Positions 47,084-60,041 of a DNA stretch of 64,000 bases are shown here, one piece after another; positions within the stretch are counted from its first letter, which is position 1, and every line of letters starts with the position of its first letter. This DNA comes from Paracentrotus lividus (taxonomy: Eukaryota > Echinodermata > Echinoidea > Camarodonta > Echinidae): positions 73,610,537 through 73,674,536 of the forward strand of contig CALNVZ010000174.1 in assembly GCA_940671915.1 (NCBI GenBank). The letters run 5' to 3'. The position numbers and the translations under genes are program-made. Under the pieces are notes generated by a model. It was not told the origin of the DNA. It ran no database searches and was given only the letters and a program-made list of their open reading frames with translations.

Positions 47084-47352
47084 GTTGAATTCTTACATTT
47101 TGATGTTTAAGAAATTTAATAATTATGGCTTTTCAAAATAAATAAATAGATTGTTGCCTAAACATGCTAAAACAATGAATGAATACTTGAAGTTACAGCT
47201 ATTGATTATCAAAAACATCCTTTTATAACACCACTCTTTTGTTGAATACTTACAATTTGATGTTTAAGAAATTTAATAATTTGGGCTAATCAAAATTACT
47301 AAATAAACAGTTACCTAAAACAATGAGTGAATATTTGAGATTACAGTTGTTT
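47084..47352 (+). repeat. Tandem duplication, unit about 150 bp
   Basis: TTTGATGTTTAAGAAATTTA, then AATAAT, TTGCCTAAAC/TTACCTAAAA, CAATGAATGAATA/CAATGAGTGAATA occur in the same order at 47095-47200 and 47251-47345. Diverged copies. Confidence 0.7.
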
Positions 47353-47359
47353 TTTCTAC

Positions 47360-49560
47360 ATCCTTATTTATGAAGAGGAAAATTTGTGACATTGAAGCGG
47401 GTAGACTCAAACTATTTTGACCGTATGAACTGCGGGTCGTGCAGCCGAAACTTCCCCAGTTGCGTTCCATCACCGCTCCGTTCGGTGGGAATGGATATTA
47501 CAACTTTGCCCACTAACAATAATTATAGCTTTCATGCAATAATTATGAAATAATAATGTCATTACATCGATATGTATGATCTATAAATACTCACGTAATA
47601 TCATATTTATTTTTGGATAATTCTCACATCCATACAACACCAATAAACACTCTTTATTTTCGGATTCGTTAAAATCATCGAGAATACTTCATAAAAACCC
47701 AAACGATTTTGAATCGTTTTTGATATTTTTCATTGAGTACCCTTTCGGATACAGATGACAGAAGAAAAACAATATAACTATAATTCCTCTCAATTAAGAA
47801 GTATAACGTTTGTTATTATTTTGTTGTCAGTGTTAATCTTGCACTTCCAATGCAAACGTTAAAAGTACCCCCCCCCCCAAAAAAAAAAAAACAAAAAAAC
47901 AAAACAAAACAAAAAAAACAAAAAAAACAAAAAAACAAAAACAAAAAAACAATCATGCAAATAATATATTGATTCAGTATCATCTCAAACCTTTTGGGAA
48001 TTCAGAAATTAGTAAAAACGTATTTATATTCAATTTCTGAAGAAATGAAATATCTCAGTCAATGACAATCCTATGAATATGAAATTTGACATTGAAGTTG
48101 AGGCACATGTAAGATAGAGCGCTGCAATGTTTGTAAGTATTTTGAATTATTCATTTATGAATTATTGTTATTCAAGCAAATTACGTGTATATTTTCTCCT
48201 ATTTATTAATATTCTATCAATAAGCATTGTTAAGGAGCCCAATCTCTTTTTAAAAATTACTGAGTATAATAGTCAACGACATTGTAATAAAAAATTGAAG
48301 TTACAATTTTTTTTTTGTGTAGGCCTATTCCTTTCAATATTGTTGTCATTTTGTGTATTTTTAAAAAGTCTTTGAAAGTCTTTTATTTTTTAGAAATGGA
48401 AGCAAAATGTTATCTTTTGTTTTATTCAACCCTGATGTGTCATAATACAATGCTGTCAATAAATTCACTTTTATTTTTTCATTGGTATATTGAAATGAGT
48501 ATGTAAAACTGCGTCACTTATAAAAAATATAGCAAATGCACATATTCTTTTAGAATAATTATACTACAAGTTATGTAGTCGTAACTTTATGAATAACAAT
48601 GACAGAATATTGATGCATTTTTTTGCATGTTATATGTGTTTCATAGGAATGGGGGATATACGACTATAGAAATGAAACCTTAAACGTTTATTTCCTGGCA
48701 TTCTTTCCTCAAAATCGCTACTGATGTATAGGACAAAAATATATTAAATCAATCGTTGCCAACTAAAGAAGTCATTTTACCTATAAAGAGTGTAACAACA
48801 CTTTCATGCATTCTTCAAAGCCCTTTATTTTTAACCAATAAAAACAGTTAGAAATGAACGATGATTTCTTTATTATGAACATAATTTGTGCCTGCGAAAA
48901 CCGTATATGACAACAGTTTTTAAATAGCCATCCTTTCAATACTTCGATGGATCTTATCAAATTTTCAAAATATCAGAGACAGCTTCCTACTAATAAGCTC
49001 TACACTAACGTTTTTTTAAAAGGCGGGCCACAGTTGTAAAAGCAGGTAACAATATGAGCTGAACAAATATGAATATATCAAGCAATTATAATACTATAAT
49101 AATAACGATAATTTGTTCATGGAAAATGAAAATAACCATCAAACCATGAAAATATCTTCTCAAATGATATACGTAAATCGTCAGGATTGTGTAATCTCTA
49201 TGACAATAACTTCTTTAGCAGAATAAAAAGTTACTTTACTGGTCCTATCACAGAAATACCCTGCAAAACCCAATTAGAGGAAACCAAATTGCGAGATAGA
49301 ATTTCAAATAAAGTTCTGTAAGATACCTTAATCTACGGACTCATCCTTTTAGCTGAAGATAGAGGTTGTTTATGAGACTATTTTCATAGTCAATTTAGCA
49401 GAAAGAAAATAATAATTATCAAGGTTATTTTTTTTTCTGAGTTTGCATGAATTCAGATCACACTGGAATATGTTTCAAATATATAACAATAAAAATAGAG
49501 AAATATAAATATCAGAGAGAAATGTCACTGGCGATAATAGTCAAGTATGACTGATTGCAA
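47360..49560. other. No gene seen
   Basis: AT-rich; an A/C simple repeat at 47868-47955. Short frames are uninformative. Confidence 0.4.
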
Positions 49561-49562
49561 TT

Positions 49563-50087
49563 AAAGGGGAAGTTCACCCTGGAATTTTAGTTGTTTTGAA
49601 AAATGCAGAAAAATAAAATAAAAATATTAGTGAAAGTTTGAAGAAAATCGACCAAAAAATAGCAAAGTTATGAATATTTAAAGTTTTGATTTTGTGACGT
49701 CACGTGCGAGCAGCTCTCCCATGTGTTGTGTATGTATTTCATAGAATTGTCTTTTGTTCATGGTTCTTGATAAAGGAATGGTTCAATTTGATAGAGGCAT
49801 GTATATTAACATATGTTTGAGGATATAGCGACCGCACATTTGAAATAATTTATTTTTTTTCTGCAAAAAATGACACTTTATTGAATTTGCACTACATAAA
49901 ACATACGAGAACTGCTCGCATGTGACGTCACAAAATCAAAACTTTAAATATTCATAACTTTGTTATTTTTTGGTCGATTTTCTATGCTATACCCATATTT
50001 TGGACTGTTTGATTGAAACATTAAAAAAGCATGCATCGCATTATAATCAATCAAAACCAATTTAAACCCAGGGTGAACTTTCCCTTT
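49563..50087. mobile_element. AAAGGGGAAGTTCACCCTGG element, copy 2 (TTAA-flanked)
   Basis: Arms include AAGTTCACCCTGGAATTTT and CCAGGGTGAACTTTCCCT, and the inner TTTTGATTTTGTGACGTCAC / GTGACGTCACAAAATCAAAA. TTAA lies at both ends (49561-49564 and 50086-50089), which suggests a piggyBac-type target site. The distal right arm is replaced by unrelated sequence that recurs inverted at 50343-50408. Confidence 0.75.
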
Positions 50088-50408
50088 AAACTTAACGAAA
50101 GAAGAAGAAGAATTGTCACCCTTTCCTCCTCACCTCCCCTACCATCTCCCTTCCCTTTGATTCCGATCCATATGGATTTTAAATAAATCACCAATAGGTT
50201 GTTTATTCATTACATAAGTTCTTAAAAGGTTCTTAATTATTTCATTTCAACAGGTCCCATTGAAACAATCATTGCCAAAAAAATTTATTTTATTAGTTAT
50301 GACATTTTTTCACATTTTGCAATATTTTTTCACACTAATTAATTATAATGCGATGCATGCTTTTTTAATGTTTCAATCAAACAGTCCAAAATATGGGTAT
50401 AGCATAGA
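49982..50408. repeat. Identical 65-bp inverted pair, 300 bp apart
   Basis: CTATGCTATACCCATATTTT (49982 onward, 65 bp in all) recurs without visible change as the reverse complement at 50343-50408. The left member lies inside the right arm of the 49563-50087 MITE. Confidence 0.85.
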
Positions 50409-50917
50409 TTAGTTAGCAGCTTAGGATTTACAAGTTTGAGTGAGTTATAGATAAATTGTGCTTACACTATAAACAATTGAATTAAAAAAAAAAAAAAAGA
50501 AGTAAAATGATGGAATAAAGAATTTTAAGCGGAATAACATTTGTAGAAAGATTGAAGTGATAAAAGTAATTTCTGTAGAGTATGTTAACTTCATGAATTA
50601 GATCTATTGACTTACACGCACAGAGTATAACTTTATTATATATAATAAAAGAAATAAGATTAGAGATTCTGATTAAAAAAAAATCAAGTTATGAAAATTA
50701 TTGCCGAATGAACATTGCAATAAAGCTGGAATGTCATATGGGCAGTACTTACCATTCATTTCCACTCATTTCATACGCTTTTATACAATCAATTTCCACT
50801 TTAATAACATTTTCCCTCACACCTTTTCCCAAGCTTTAACTACAAGGCGATTGATATTGCATCTGCGGCATCTGGTATACACATATATACACAAATGAGT
50901 CTTTTCACATTTAAAAA

Positions 50918-50918
<1 letters not shown>

Positions 50919-50962
<44 letters not shown>

Positions 50963-50990
50963 ATATAATATATATATATATATGAATGAA
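50919..50990 (+). repeat. (TA)n microsatellite
   Basis: About 70 bp of TA with two phase breaks. Confidence 0.95.
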
Positions 50991-51018
50991 AGTTCCACGT
51001 GTTGGAAGAATGTAATAT

Positions 51019-51282
51019 TATAAACAACACAGAAGTGAAGATTAACATCATGCTTATTTCCAACGAAGATTTTATTTTATTTAGATTCTCAATTTTTCGG
51101 AAAAAACCTTTTCCTTTTTCAAGAGAGACAAGATGGAACAATAACAAAGTTTTACTTTGTTATTTCCATCTTGTCTCTCTTGAAAAAGGAAAAGGTTTTT
51201 CCGAAAATTTGAGAATCAAAATAAAATAAAATCTTCGTTGAAAATATGCATGATGTTAATCTTCACTTCTGTGTTGTTTATA
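51019..51282. repeat. Long near-perfect hairpin, arms about 130 bp
   Basis: Left arm starts ATAAACAACACAGAAGTGAA and the right arm ends TTCACTTCTGTGTTGTTTAT. The centre is AACAAAG-TTTTA-CTTTGTT. Only a few small indels and mismatches. Flanked by (TA)n on both sides. Confidence 0.9.
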
Positions 51283-51321
51283 AAGATATATATATATATA
51301 TTATATATATATATATATATA

Positions 51322-52222
51322 CAGGGTGTATCAATAAAAACGGGACAGTTTTGAAAAGTCTGTTAAAATTTCGTTTCAAATTGTGATGTCTATATTTTGA
51401 TGTTAATAGATGCTTTGGGGTCTTATCTTTCAAATGCCATTTCAAATAATAAGTTTCGTTCATGCTTGAGCGCACACAGAACGTTTTTTGTTGGGGGCTC
51501 CAAAAAGGCTTGCGCACAAAATGGAAGAAAATGAAAATATAATAGACTTTTTGCTAATCAGCAGACTTACTCTGACCCTTTCATTATTTTTGCCATTATT
51601 TTCGAAAATAATGCTATCAAAATTCATTTACAAAGCTACTAATTTAATTGAATTAATTTTGTTTTTCACATGTTAACATGTTTCTTTTGGCCATTGAATA
51701 TTCCTTCAAAACTAAAAAAAAAAAAAAAATGTTGTCAACCCAAGAAAGGGGATTTGGTTGGTTGGTTGATTATTTGATTGAATGATTGCTTTGTTTGATC
51801 GTTTGTTTGATTGATTGTTTGATTGATGCATTGATGGATTAATTTATTAATTGATCGATTGATTGATTGAATGAAAGATTGATAGATTGACCATTTTGAA
51901 TGATTGATCGTTTGATTAATTGTTTTCTTTGAATGATTGATCGATTACTTTTTGATTGATTGTTCAAATCATTCATTATTTCTTTGAATGATTGATCGAT
52001 TACTTTTGGATTGATTGTTCAAATAATTGATTAAATCGTTGGAAGAATCAAAGGAAATCGGCTCAAAAGACTTAACTTAATCATTGATCAGTGAAAATTA
52101 ACAATCAATCCGAATGGGAGTACCTGATTCAGAATATTAATTCAGAATAAATAATACCCTTTGAATTCAGCGAAGTCTTCCTTTTTTCCCGCTCAAGCAT
52201 GAACGAAATAAATAAACAAAGC

Positions 52223-52260
<38 letters not shown>

Positions 52261-52718
52261 TAAACAATCACTTAAACAACCAACCAAAACCCCTTCGTTA
52301 TGGGTTGACAAAAAAAAGAAAGAAAAAACAGTTTAAAGGAATAATAATTGTAAAAAGATAACATATTAAAATGAAAACAAAAACAAAACAATTAAAGTAA
52401 ATAAATAGCTTTGTAAATGAATTTCAAATCATAATTCGAAAAAAGTGGCAAAGATAAAGATTTTTTTTTAGAAGACTGCTGATTAGCAGGAAGTTTGATG
52501 ATCGTATATCTCAATTTTTCCATTTTGTGCGCAAGCCGTTTTTTCAGACCCCGACAAAAATGTTCTGTGTGTGCTCAAGCATGAACGAAACTTAATTTTT
52601 TAATTGCATTTGAAAGATAAGACTTCAGAGCATGTATTAACATAAAAATATAGACATCAAAATTTGAAACAAAATTTTGACAGACCTTTCAAAACTGTCC
52701 CGTTTTTATTGATACGCA

Positions 52719-52721
<3 letters not shown>
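51322..52721. mobile_element. 1.4-kb foldback element, CAGGGTGTATC ends, TA-flanked
   Basis: Inverted arms of about 190 bp: CAGGGTGTATCAATAAAAAC then GGGACAGTTTTGAAA at left; CTGTCCCGTTTTTATTGATA then CGCACTG at right. The centre holds (TTGA)n at 51755-52020 and the complementary (CAAT)n at 52222-52260, so the symmetry continues inward. Embedded in (TA)n. Tc1/mariner-like ends; no transposase. Confidence 0.8.
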
Positions 52722-52756
<35 letters not shown>

Positions 52757-53223
52757 TTATGATTTTTAGGATACAAATTGATATTTGTAAATATAAGAAT
52801 GAATGCAAAATATCACTCTTTTATTTTATTAGTTCTTTTATTAATAATGCAGTTGTATATATTTCTATCAACATAAATTAGGCACAGATATGAGGAAACC
52901 AGTTTATTTAAACAAATAAAGTGAGCATTATGGTTAGTGTTTTATGTCCATTATATTGAAAATAAAATAACCTAAAACTATTATAAAACTTCTAATATTT
53001 ATAGAGTCCTTACAGACAGTTGGTTTCATTGAAACAAACCAGACAAATTAGAGATAGAGATAAAAACATCCAAACAAGTTTGGGGAAAATTAGAAAGAAT
53101 AATGAAAAAGTTACGATATATCTGTAATTAAGAGCAAGTCTTTTATTATCATTATATGGTTCTTTTCATCAAAGGTGACGACAAAAGAAAATATGAAATT
53201 TCAGGAGGTGGGAATTATAAGTG

Positions 53224-53362
53224 AAAATAATCATAAAGCTGAATTATATTTTCACCTAACATGTCTCCAGCTTTCGTTGATACTTTTCCCTAAAAATGAT
53301 CATAAAGCTGAATCATATTTTCACCTAACATGTCTCCAGCTTTCGTTGGTACTTTTACCAAA
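53224..53362 (+). repeat. Tandem duplication of a 70-bp unit
   Basis: ATCATAAAGCTGAATTATAT then TTTCACCTAACATGTCTCCA and GCTTTCGTTG is repeated almost exactly at 53299-53358. Confidence 0.85.
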
Positions 53363-53913
53363 AAAATAATGGCCATAATGGTGCCAAGACAATTGGGGGA
53401 AGACGTGATAACATTCAATTGAATTCATTTCAATTCAATTCAGTTAGGTTTTATTAAGTAAAAATCCAATGCAAAGCGTAAGTACAAGGACTAAAGATGC
53501 AATGCTTTACAAAAGAAATAATGCAGCATATACAATCTAAATACGAACATATAAAATAATTCTGGGTACAAAATGTGCATACATTGGAGTTATGTACGGA
53601 TTTGAAATTATTTAATGTTATAAAGTCAAACGTGAACTTTTTAAAATGTGAATCTCAGGATGTAACATTCTAAAGTGTATTGATAGGGTAAAAATATGGA
53701 GGAATGAAACAGTCATAATTAATGTGTTCAAAGTAAACAAACTATGATTGCACTATGAAGCGACTATGAATGAATGATAACAAGAATTATTATATAAGCA
53801 AAGAATAAAATCTAGAATTGTAACACAAATGAAATAATAATTGCTAATCCACAAAATTAAACTCTTGATCCAAATGCAAATGAATATTATCGGTAAAAAT
53901 ATTTACCTCCAAA

Positions 53914-55130
53914 TTGTTTACATCTGTTGCAGTTGATAAAGTTGATAAAGTTGATAAAGCACTAACAGTTATTCGATCTAGATTGGAACAAGACACATCT
54001 TTGAAGGAACGCACCAAATTGTCACCGGAACAAATTATTCGATTCCTGGAGGTTTGTCTTCGGTGTACTTATTTTGTGTACAATGGCGTTTACTTCTTAC
54101 AGATCCATGGAGCGGCAATGGGTTCACCAGTCTCCCCCATTGTATGTAACCTGTACATGGAACACTTCGAACAACTAGCGATTGCTTCTGCACCCCATCC
54201 ACCTGTGTGGTGGTATCGCTACGTTGACGACACTTACACTAAACTGAAGAAAGGACATGCTCAAGGATTTACTGATCATCTTAACTCTGTTGATCCAGAC
54301 TTCAAGTTCACTACTGAGGAGGAGCAGAATAAATCTCTCGCATTTCTAGATACCCTAACCATCATCCAAGAAGACGGCTCTCTAAAGGTTAGGGTATTCC
54401 GCAAGGCCACACATACAGACCAATATCTGAACTTTGAATCAAATCATCCTCTAGAACAGAAGTTAGGAGTGATCCACACTTTATTCCATCGAGCGGACAC
54501 AGTTGTCACGGAACCGGAAGCCATTATTGAAGAGAAAAGAACTGTCTCTAAGTGTGGATATCCAAAGTGGGCTATTGACAGAGTCCGCAACCCGAAGGAT
54601 AACAAGTCGTCAGATAGATCTTCATCCACTTCGAAGGGACTTGTTGTTTTACCGTACATCAAGGGTCTATCAGAAGCGTTGAAGTGTAATTTTCGTCAAC
54701 ACGGATTCCGCGTGTGCTTCAAACCCACTAGAACCTTGAAGCAATTCTTGGTAGCTCCCAAGGACAAGGCTGAAAAGAAGAACCTTACCGGTGTGATATA
54801 TAGGATTCCTTGCCAAGGCAAAACAACGACTGGCTTATGTAAAGAATCCTACATTGGGGAAACAGAACGTTCCCTGAAGACTAGATTTTTTCACAGCATA
54901 TTCATATTGAATCGCCGGGACATACCGTGGACCTCGACAAGGTGGAGATCCTGGACAGGGAGGCCAGATAGTTTGAGAGAGGCGTGAAGGAAGCCATCTA
55001 CATTAGGGCTCACCAACCTTCGCTGAACCGTGACGGGGGACGATACAAGCTTCCAAGAGTGTATGACTCAATCCGCTGCGTCACTTCCGGCGGTGATCGG
55101 ATCACGGGTCATATCCCTGAAGAAGACTGA
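53914..55130 (+). pseudogene. Penelope-like reverse transcriptase with GIY-YIG endonuclease, broken
   Basis: The open frame 53914-54987 (357 codons) starts inside the reverse transcriptase at LFTSVAVDK. It continues through the HGAAMGSPVSPIVCNLYME motif, catalytic YVDD in RYVDDTY, KSLAFLDTLT and a Penelope-type LGVIHTLFHRAD block. It then enters a GIY-YIG nuclease (GVIYRIPC, YIGETERSLKTR). After about 54890 the frame is wrong; a different frame continues the nuclease with EAIYIRAHQPSLNRDGG to about 55130, interrupted by TAG near 54968. Motif A is distorted by a threefold GTTGATAAA repeat (53933-53958). Inactive as it stands. Confidence 0.93.
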
Positions 55131-55145
55131 AGTGTTCAGTCGAAA
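55117..55145 (+). ncRNA. Hammerhead-like core at the 3' end of the Penelope-like element
   Basis: CTGAAGA, one extra A, a 7-bp hairpin GACTGAA-GTG-TTCAGTC, then GAAA. This is the hammerhead order (CUGANGA, stem II, GAAA) with one extra base; a good stem III was not found. It overlaps the last codons of the decayed ORF. Possibly a decayed ribozyme. Confidence 0.35.
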
Positions 55146-55689
55146 ATTTGGAGGTAAATATTTTTACCGATAATATTCATTTGCATTTGGATCATAAGTT
55201 TAATTTTGTGGATGTTTCACCAATGCAGCTTAACTTTCATTCAATAATTGCTAATGTATAATATTGCACAAAAATTTATATAATAATAATTATGATAAAA
55301 TAATACCATCTAAAGTATTACAACATTAATTTCTTTGTTCCGTTTTTGCCTCTATTGCAACGACTTTTCTCCACCAATATGAGACATCATAGTAGGTTTA
55401 TTGAGGTAAATATAACGTTATTGAATGCAGTTTATATTTTGCTTTTCCGTCTTGTCTTTGGGAAAAGTATAAACGAAACATGTTAATAGTTTTCGGAGAA
55501 ATATAAAACAGCTTCATGGTTTCTTTCACTAAAAATGCACACCTCCAAAAATCTTATTGTCGGGGCCTTTGAACGTTTGTCTTGTCTTAGCCTTTGTTTA
55601 AAAAAATGAAGAGCGACCGGGTCTGGTCACCTACTGCTCGCAGGATTGTCAAGGGACAAGACAAAGTCTCTCCTTTCAGAATATACTAT

Positions 55690-55800
<111 letters not shown>

Positions 55801-55837
55801 GTATATATATACGTGAATCACAGTTGATAAAGAAGAA

Positions 55838-56375
55838 TGCCATAAACATAAAATCATAGATTTTTTTTTAATCAAAAGGAGCATAGCTCTAAAACTAAAA
55901 GGCGAAGTCACACTCTTTCATAACTTTCAGTTTTGAGAGCCATGCTCCTTCCACCTGATGATTATAAAATCTATGATTATATGTTTATGGCATTCTTCTT
56001 TATCAACTGTGATTCATGTATTTTACAGATGCCAAGCACACAATTTTCAATTCTATTTAGGTACTTTTACTGCTACTGTTGGAGGTGAGGCCCTTTTCAG
56101 ATATTCCTGTTTTGGAGCCGGAGATTCGCCCTTGTCATTTTGCAGTCATGACAACGCCTCTTTGGATCGTGTTTTTTCGTCCGTTTCAGAAACGGATTTT
56201 AAATAACATCTTTTTGTCACACCATGAGCACTAACGAAGAGTGTGACTTCGCCTGTCAGTTTTAAGAGCTATGCTCCTTTTGATTATAAAATCTATGATT
56301 CTATGTTTATTGCATTCTTCTTTATCAACTGTTTTCATGTATTTTACAGATGCCAAGCAGACAATTTTTCAACTA
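55838..56375. repeat. Three related arms, one inverted pair plus one direct copy
   Basis: AAAATCATAGATTTTTTTTT..AAAGGAGCATAGCTCT (55838-55900) is mirrored at 55935-56010 and again at 56262-56330, followed in both by CATGTATTTTACAGATGCCA. Low coding potential. Probably the repeated termini of one element family, perhaps Penelope type. Confidence 0.6.
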
Positions 56376-56378
56376 CTA

Positions 56379-56441
<63 letters not shown>
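56376..56441 (+). repeat. (TA)n microsatellite
   Basis: About 32 TA units. Confidence 0.95.
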
Positions 56442-56446
<5 letters not shown>

Positions 56447-56509
56447 GATGTATCAAGTTTAGTGGGAGAGTGCTCGATGTTTCAATTGAAACAGAGCGTT
56501 ATAAGAATG

Positions 56510-56580
56510 TTTTTCACCTCTGGGCTACAAATGGTTTCGCGCCTCGTTCACGGGCGACTCATCAGGACACTGAAGCTAGT
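56510..56580 (-). ncRNA. Hammerhead ribozyme-like motif, minus strand
   Basis: Minus strand reads CTGATGA (56565-56559), a stem GTCGCC..GGCGC with one bulged U and loop CGTGAACGA, then GAAA (56538-56535), CCATTT and GTA (56528-56526). That is the conserved hammerhead order with a minimal stem III. Stem I pairing is weaker here than in the plus-strand copy at 56949-57010. Confidence 0.55.
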
Positions 56581-57011
56581 TGGAGTTGGTGGTGGACCTC
56601 GGTTGGCATGGTTGGGGCAATGGATGCATTTCGTGGTCCGGAGGTTCTTTGTTCTTCTCTTTTTTTTCTTTTTTTGTTTGTTTTTGTTTTTGTTTTGTTT
56701 TTTGCGAAAAGTACTAATCAGCTCAGAGCTTCGGCAGAGCGAGTTTTCCTTATTTGTTGTGATGATTAGCTTTTCCTCTAAGCAGATTAAAAATCCCATG
56801 ATTAAAAATCCCATTTTTTTTTCATTGCCATGTTAGATTTTTTTCCCCACTATTAGTACTTGTCGCCACAAAAGAAAGATCAAAGTACCACCGGACCATT
56901 AAATGCTTCTATCGCCCCCAACCGAGGGCCACCGACAACTCCAAATAGCTTCAGTATCCTGATGAATCGCCCGTGAACGAGGCGCGAAGCCATTGGTAGA
57001 GGTGAGGAAGA

Positions 57012-57012
<1 letters not shown>
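56515..57012. repeat. Inverted pair carrying the hammerhead-like motifs
   Basis: GCGCCTCGTTCACGGGCGA.. at 56539-56575 is mirrored at 56961-56985, and the match continues through CTGAAGCTAGTTGGAGTTG / CAACTCCAAATAGCTTCAG. Penelope-type retroelements are known to carry hammerheads in terminal repeats, so this may be a pair of such ends. Inference. Confidence 0.65.
56949..57010 (+). ncRNA. Hammerhead ribozyme-like motif, plus strand
   Basis: CTGATGA (56959-56965), stem II ATCGCC..GGCGC around CGTGAACGA, GAAG (56986-56989, where the consensus is GAAA), a tiny stem III and GTA ending at 56998, the expected cleavage point. Stem I can form from TC/GA next to the core and CTTC (56949-56952) with GAAG (57007-57010), leaving an internal loop as in type I hammerheads. 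Forms an inverted pair with 56510-56580. Confidence 0.6.
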
Positions 57013-57046
<34 letters not shown>

Positions 57047-57048
<2 letters not shown>

Positions 57049-57238
57049 AATAGTGTACAATCTATCGCGCAATATACTGGATTATATGTACGACAAATAC
57101 TAAATTATCCCGAGTGCACATTTGATCCTCCGAGGCCGCAGGCCGAGGTGAAATAGATCTGCACGAGGGATAATTTAGTATTTGGAGTTCATATAGTCCA
57201 GTAATGTTGCAAGATGGAACGTGCACTATTTATTATAG
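57047..57238. mobile_element. Small foldback element
   Basis: AATAGTGTACAATC.. and ACTAAATTATCCCGAGTGCA at left mirror TGCACGAGGGATAATTTAGT and GTGCACTATTTATT at right, around GGCCGCAGGCC. Confidence 0.6.
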
Positions 57239-57536
57239 TAAATAGACCCCTAGATCTTTGACCTTGCCTAATCTAGTTTTATCTTTGCAAAATTTTTGGT
57301 GCAAATTTAGCTATTGTGACGTATTTTGTTGCTCCGCGTATCCATTGTTATGAGCTACAGTGCGCAACATTTTACTGTCATTACGCGCTAGGCAATCGAT
57401 AGAATCGATACTCTCCCCATTCATTTAACACAGGCTTTACCCTCCAAAAACCGAAAGTTATATTGTACATATGTACAATATAACAAATTGAAAGTAGGTC
57501 TAGCTAATCGCAACGCGTATTTTTTTCTACCGCCAT

Positions 57537-58978
<1,442 letters not shown>

Positions 58979-58987
58979 ATATATATA

Positions 58988-59981
58988 CAGTGGTGGCCAA
59001 AATTATTAGAACACCAAGCATATTTAAATAATTTTAACAATTTTCATTCAGTTGACCATTTAAATACCTATAAAATAGTTGGAATGTCTCCGAAAATCAT
59101 CATTATGCTTTAAAAACTAAATAACAAAGCCATGCGTTGGGAACTCGCCCCCAAGTCGCCCTTTTTTAAGTTACCCCACCAATTGAAAAATTCAAAAATC
59201 TTGCCCCTTTCAGGATCAAAGTGTCTTAACGTTAAACATTTTAAGCCTCTCCCTACAAAAGTATATATATTCTGAAAGGAAATTTCCTGAGGATGTCAAA
59301 AATGGCATTCATAACAACACAGGTTGAAGTAGTTACATCTTATGTGGGGATTTTTAAATTATTTTTGAAGGGCCCCAATCTTTTAATTTAGTGCCCCTAT
59401 TTAAGTCCCCCGGTCCAATGACCCTTAATATTTCAACATATTTGAATTGCTCATGAAATTTCCTTTTAAAACATATACATTTACAAGGAGTGTCTTCATT
59501 AAATTAAAAAATAGTTTTAACCTTCAATGGACATGGTTATTTTGGTCATCTCACCACCAAGGGTGGGGGCGAATCCACCCTCCCCATTTGACCAAATTTT
59601 CTGAAACTTAGCATGTATTTGAGGTATATTAGAATAAATAAGCCTGCTGTGTTTCACACTTCTACCTCAAATACTTTTTGAGCAATCGGCATAAGTAATT
59701 GGCATTTTACATTTTTGCATTTGGACTGCATGTTTAATACACAAGTCTATGGGGAAACCAAAAGCGCACAGCGCAACTGTTTTTAATGCTGCGCATTACC
59801 AGATGGTCGAAACTATATAAATTTGGTGTCTACATATACGTAAGACCCTGTGCTAAAAATTCATGAAATCTCAAGGCACTTAAAAGATATCTTTAATTTG
59901 ATTTCGGCAAATGAACTAGGGCATTGATAATCCCATAGGCTTTGTGTAGGTTCAGGTGTTCTAATAATTTTGGCCACCACT
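58988..59981 (+). mobile_element. Tc1/mariner-like element, CAGTGGTGGCC family, copy B
   Basis: CAGTGGTGGCCAAAATTATT at left, AATAATTTTGGCCACCACT at right; the body matches copy A closely (CCCCCAAGTCGCCC, TTTCCTGAGGATGTCAAAA). No transposase. Confidence 0.85.
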
Positions 59982-60041
59982 TATTATATATATATATATA
60001 TATTATATATTATTATATAAAAGAAAAAGAAAGAAAAAAAA

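Larger units (their letters stand above)
53849..55213 (+). mobile_element. Penelope-like element, truncated, bounded by inverted repeats
   Basis: About 66-bp inverted repeats (53849-53915 and 55145-55213; ATCCAAATGCAAATGAATAT and its reverse complement) enclose a Penelope-type reverse transcriptase/GIY-YIG reading frame. Penelope elements are known to carry terminal repeats in direct or inverted order. The left repeat joins coding sequence directly, so the 5' part is missing. Confidence 0.85.

Noticed and set aside
53430..53800. AT-rich stretch after an ATTCAATTC repeat, like the 3' end of a minus-strand LINE
   Set aside because: Suggestive tail only; no reverse transcriptase motif could be read.
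56243..56836. 197-codon frame with hydrophobic segments
   Set aside because: Runs through a (TA)n array and poly-T tracts; no homology.
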